Assembly: GCA_018701105.1 (NCBI GenBank)
Contig: JABIWD010000039.1
Coordinates: 1 to 31,034 of the forward strand
Direction of reading: 5' to 3'
Source of the DNA: Candidatus Uhrbacteria bacterium
GTDB taxonomy: Bacteria > Patescibacteriota > Patescibacteriia > UBA9934 > UBA11717
Length of the DNA stretch: 31,034 bases
This document shows positions 30,290 through 31,034 of this stretch, piece by piece. The notes beneath the pieces were generated by a model that worked only from the letters and a program-made list of their open reading frames with translations, had not been told where the DNA came from and searched no databases. A program made the position numbers and the translations under genes. Position 1 is the first letter of the stretch. Each line of letters starts with the position of its first letter.

Positions 30290-31034
30290 TTACTCAAGTG
30301 TAACAAATATTTCGATCTCCGTCTCTTCCCTTTGTACATGCAACTGAATTTGTCCGCCAACTTTTCCCGTTGCAACGTATTCAGCAAGAGGTGTAGCTCC
30401 GACAGGCTGACCTTGAATCCTCATTATGACATCGTCCAATAGAAGGCCGCTCTTCTGTGCAGCTCCCCTATTATTCAGTCCAACAACTCTCCAACCCTCA
30501 CGAAACTCCTCGTCCGCATCAACGACGCGCATGACATCGCGAACCTGTAATCCAATCTTTGCGCGATCAACCTCACCGTCAAGTAACACTGTCTCCAATG
30601 CCGGTGTCATGTGATGCAAAGGTCGGACAGTTTCGCCATCCTTCATTAAACCTATCAACTCCCCTACCGAGTTCGTTACCATCGCGCCAGCAGGCACATC
30701 AACTACCTGGTCCAGTAAGAAAGACCGCGCAAGAATTCCTCCCGATGCAACCCAAGTCTCATTAGCAAAGTTGTTCTCGTTTGCGATAGTACGAGGATAT
30801 ACAGTCTCACCAGAAATCACGAAAACAAGATCTCCCTGAGCCACAGATGCACTGGATCCAAAAGTGCCAACGCGGGCATCGGAAATCGTCGTCTTTGCAA
30901 AACCGTACTCAGACGCAGCGTCTACCACGAATTCTTCAATATCATATACGTCACCTCCCAGCACTACCTTAGCGTTCTTGCCATATACATTCATAACACT
31001 GTCCGGAATCAGCACCCAGCCATCTGTCGTTAAA
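30290..31034 (-). CDS. Degenerate HtrA-like (trypsin-fold plus PDZ) protein, N-terminus beyond the window
   Basis: The frame stays open to the right edge (LTTDGW precedes the first in-window GTG at 31015), so the N-terminus is missing here. The visible part resembles the second half of an HtrA protease domain (VGTFGSSASVAQGDLVFVIS; TNSVGELIGLM) and a C-terminal PDZ domain (KIGLQVRDV..., AAQKSGLLLDDVIMRIQGQP). At the expected GNSGG catalytic site the sequence is VPAGA, and the usual DLA aspartate region reads YGFAK, so the serine and probably the aspartate are lost. The protein is likely a non-catalytic binding factor. It is co-transcribed with the Wzz-like gene, 17 bp downstream. If the family match is wrong, only the PDZ call stands. 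Confidence 0.78.
   Translation of the reverse strand, partial: LTTDGWVLIPDSVMNVYGKNAKVVLGGDVYDIEEFVVDAASEYGFAKTTISDARVGTFGSSASVAQGDLVFVISGETVYPRTIANENNFANETWVASGGILARSFLLDQVVDVPAGAMVTNSVGELIGLMKDGETVRPLHHMTPALETVLLDGEVDRAKIGLQVRDVMRVVDADEEFREGWRVVGLNNRGAAQKSGLLLDDVIMRIQGQPVGATPLAEYVATGKVGGQIQLHVQREETEIEIFVTLE

Overview
The window looks like a piece of a Patescibacteria (CPR) chromosome, with an Uhrbacteria/Magasanikbacteria-like flavour. The evidence is indirect. There is a giant acidic S-layer-like protein whose N-terminal domain (YYYGSDGMRYTFPNEKTYF) is one I associate with CPR surface proteins. There is a DUF5667 protein paired with an ECF sigma factor, a DUF2304/GT2 pair, a GHL15-like hydrolase, and several operon-first genes whose -10 box lies only 7-9 nt before the ATG. 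No rRNA, tRNA, CRISPR or transposase gene is visible.

Layout. 90-2183 (+) is a polytopic membrane protein, possibly a GT-C glycosyltransferase. 8628-2238 (-) is a compact operon with overlaps or gaps of a few bases: secreted S8 protease with a beta-propeller, UXS-like NDP-sugar epimerase/decarboxylase, GT2, DUF2304, GT4, GT4. 9562-8879 (-) is a membrane-anchored TPR protein. 13818-9652 (-) is the 1388-aa S-layer-like protein, preceded by an ECF sigma/anti-sigma operon (15686-13994, -). A divergent promoter region separates this from a small HTH gene that overlaps a secreted GHL15-like hydrolase with a beta-propeller (16057-18413, +). Next come a membrane-anchored Ig-like protein (18565-20265, +) and an O-antigen ligase/GT4 pair (23154-20417, -).

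23360-29440 (-) holds three genes of clearly different style. They are GC-rich at third positions, have real Shine-Dalgarno sites and long GC-rich leaders, and each has its own TTGACA promoter and hairpin terminator. They encode a 17-repeat MopE-type Cys/Asp lipoprotein, a lipoprotein with (DDDDA[ST]G)7, and a coiled-coil protein with a predicted outer-membrane beta-barrel. Their style is that of Myxococcota/deltaproteobacterial secreted proteins. They sit inside the polysaccharide locus, which resumes at 29628 with a Wzz-like protein and a degenerate HtrA/PDZ protein (truncated by the window edge).

Themes. Most genes build or decorate the cell envelope: sugar-nucleotide synthesis, glycosyl transfer, polymer ligation, chain-length control, S-layer and its probable sigma/anti-sigma control. 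A dispersed compound repeat (an 86-90 bp imperfect palindrome plus an AT-rich TTGAAA-containing module) lies just upstream of several surface genes in a constant orientation. The most noteworthy features are the foreign three-gene island, the 17-bp inverted repeats around its third gene, the compound repeat that may supply promoters, and the divergent control region upstream of the sigma operon.
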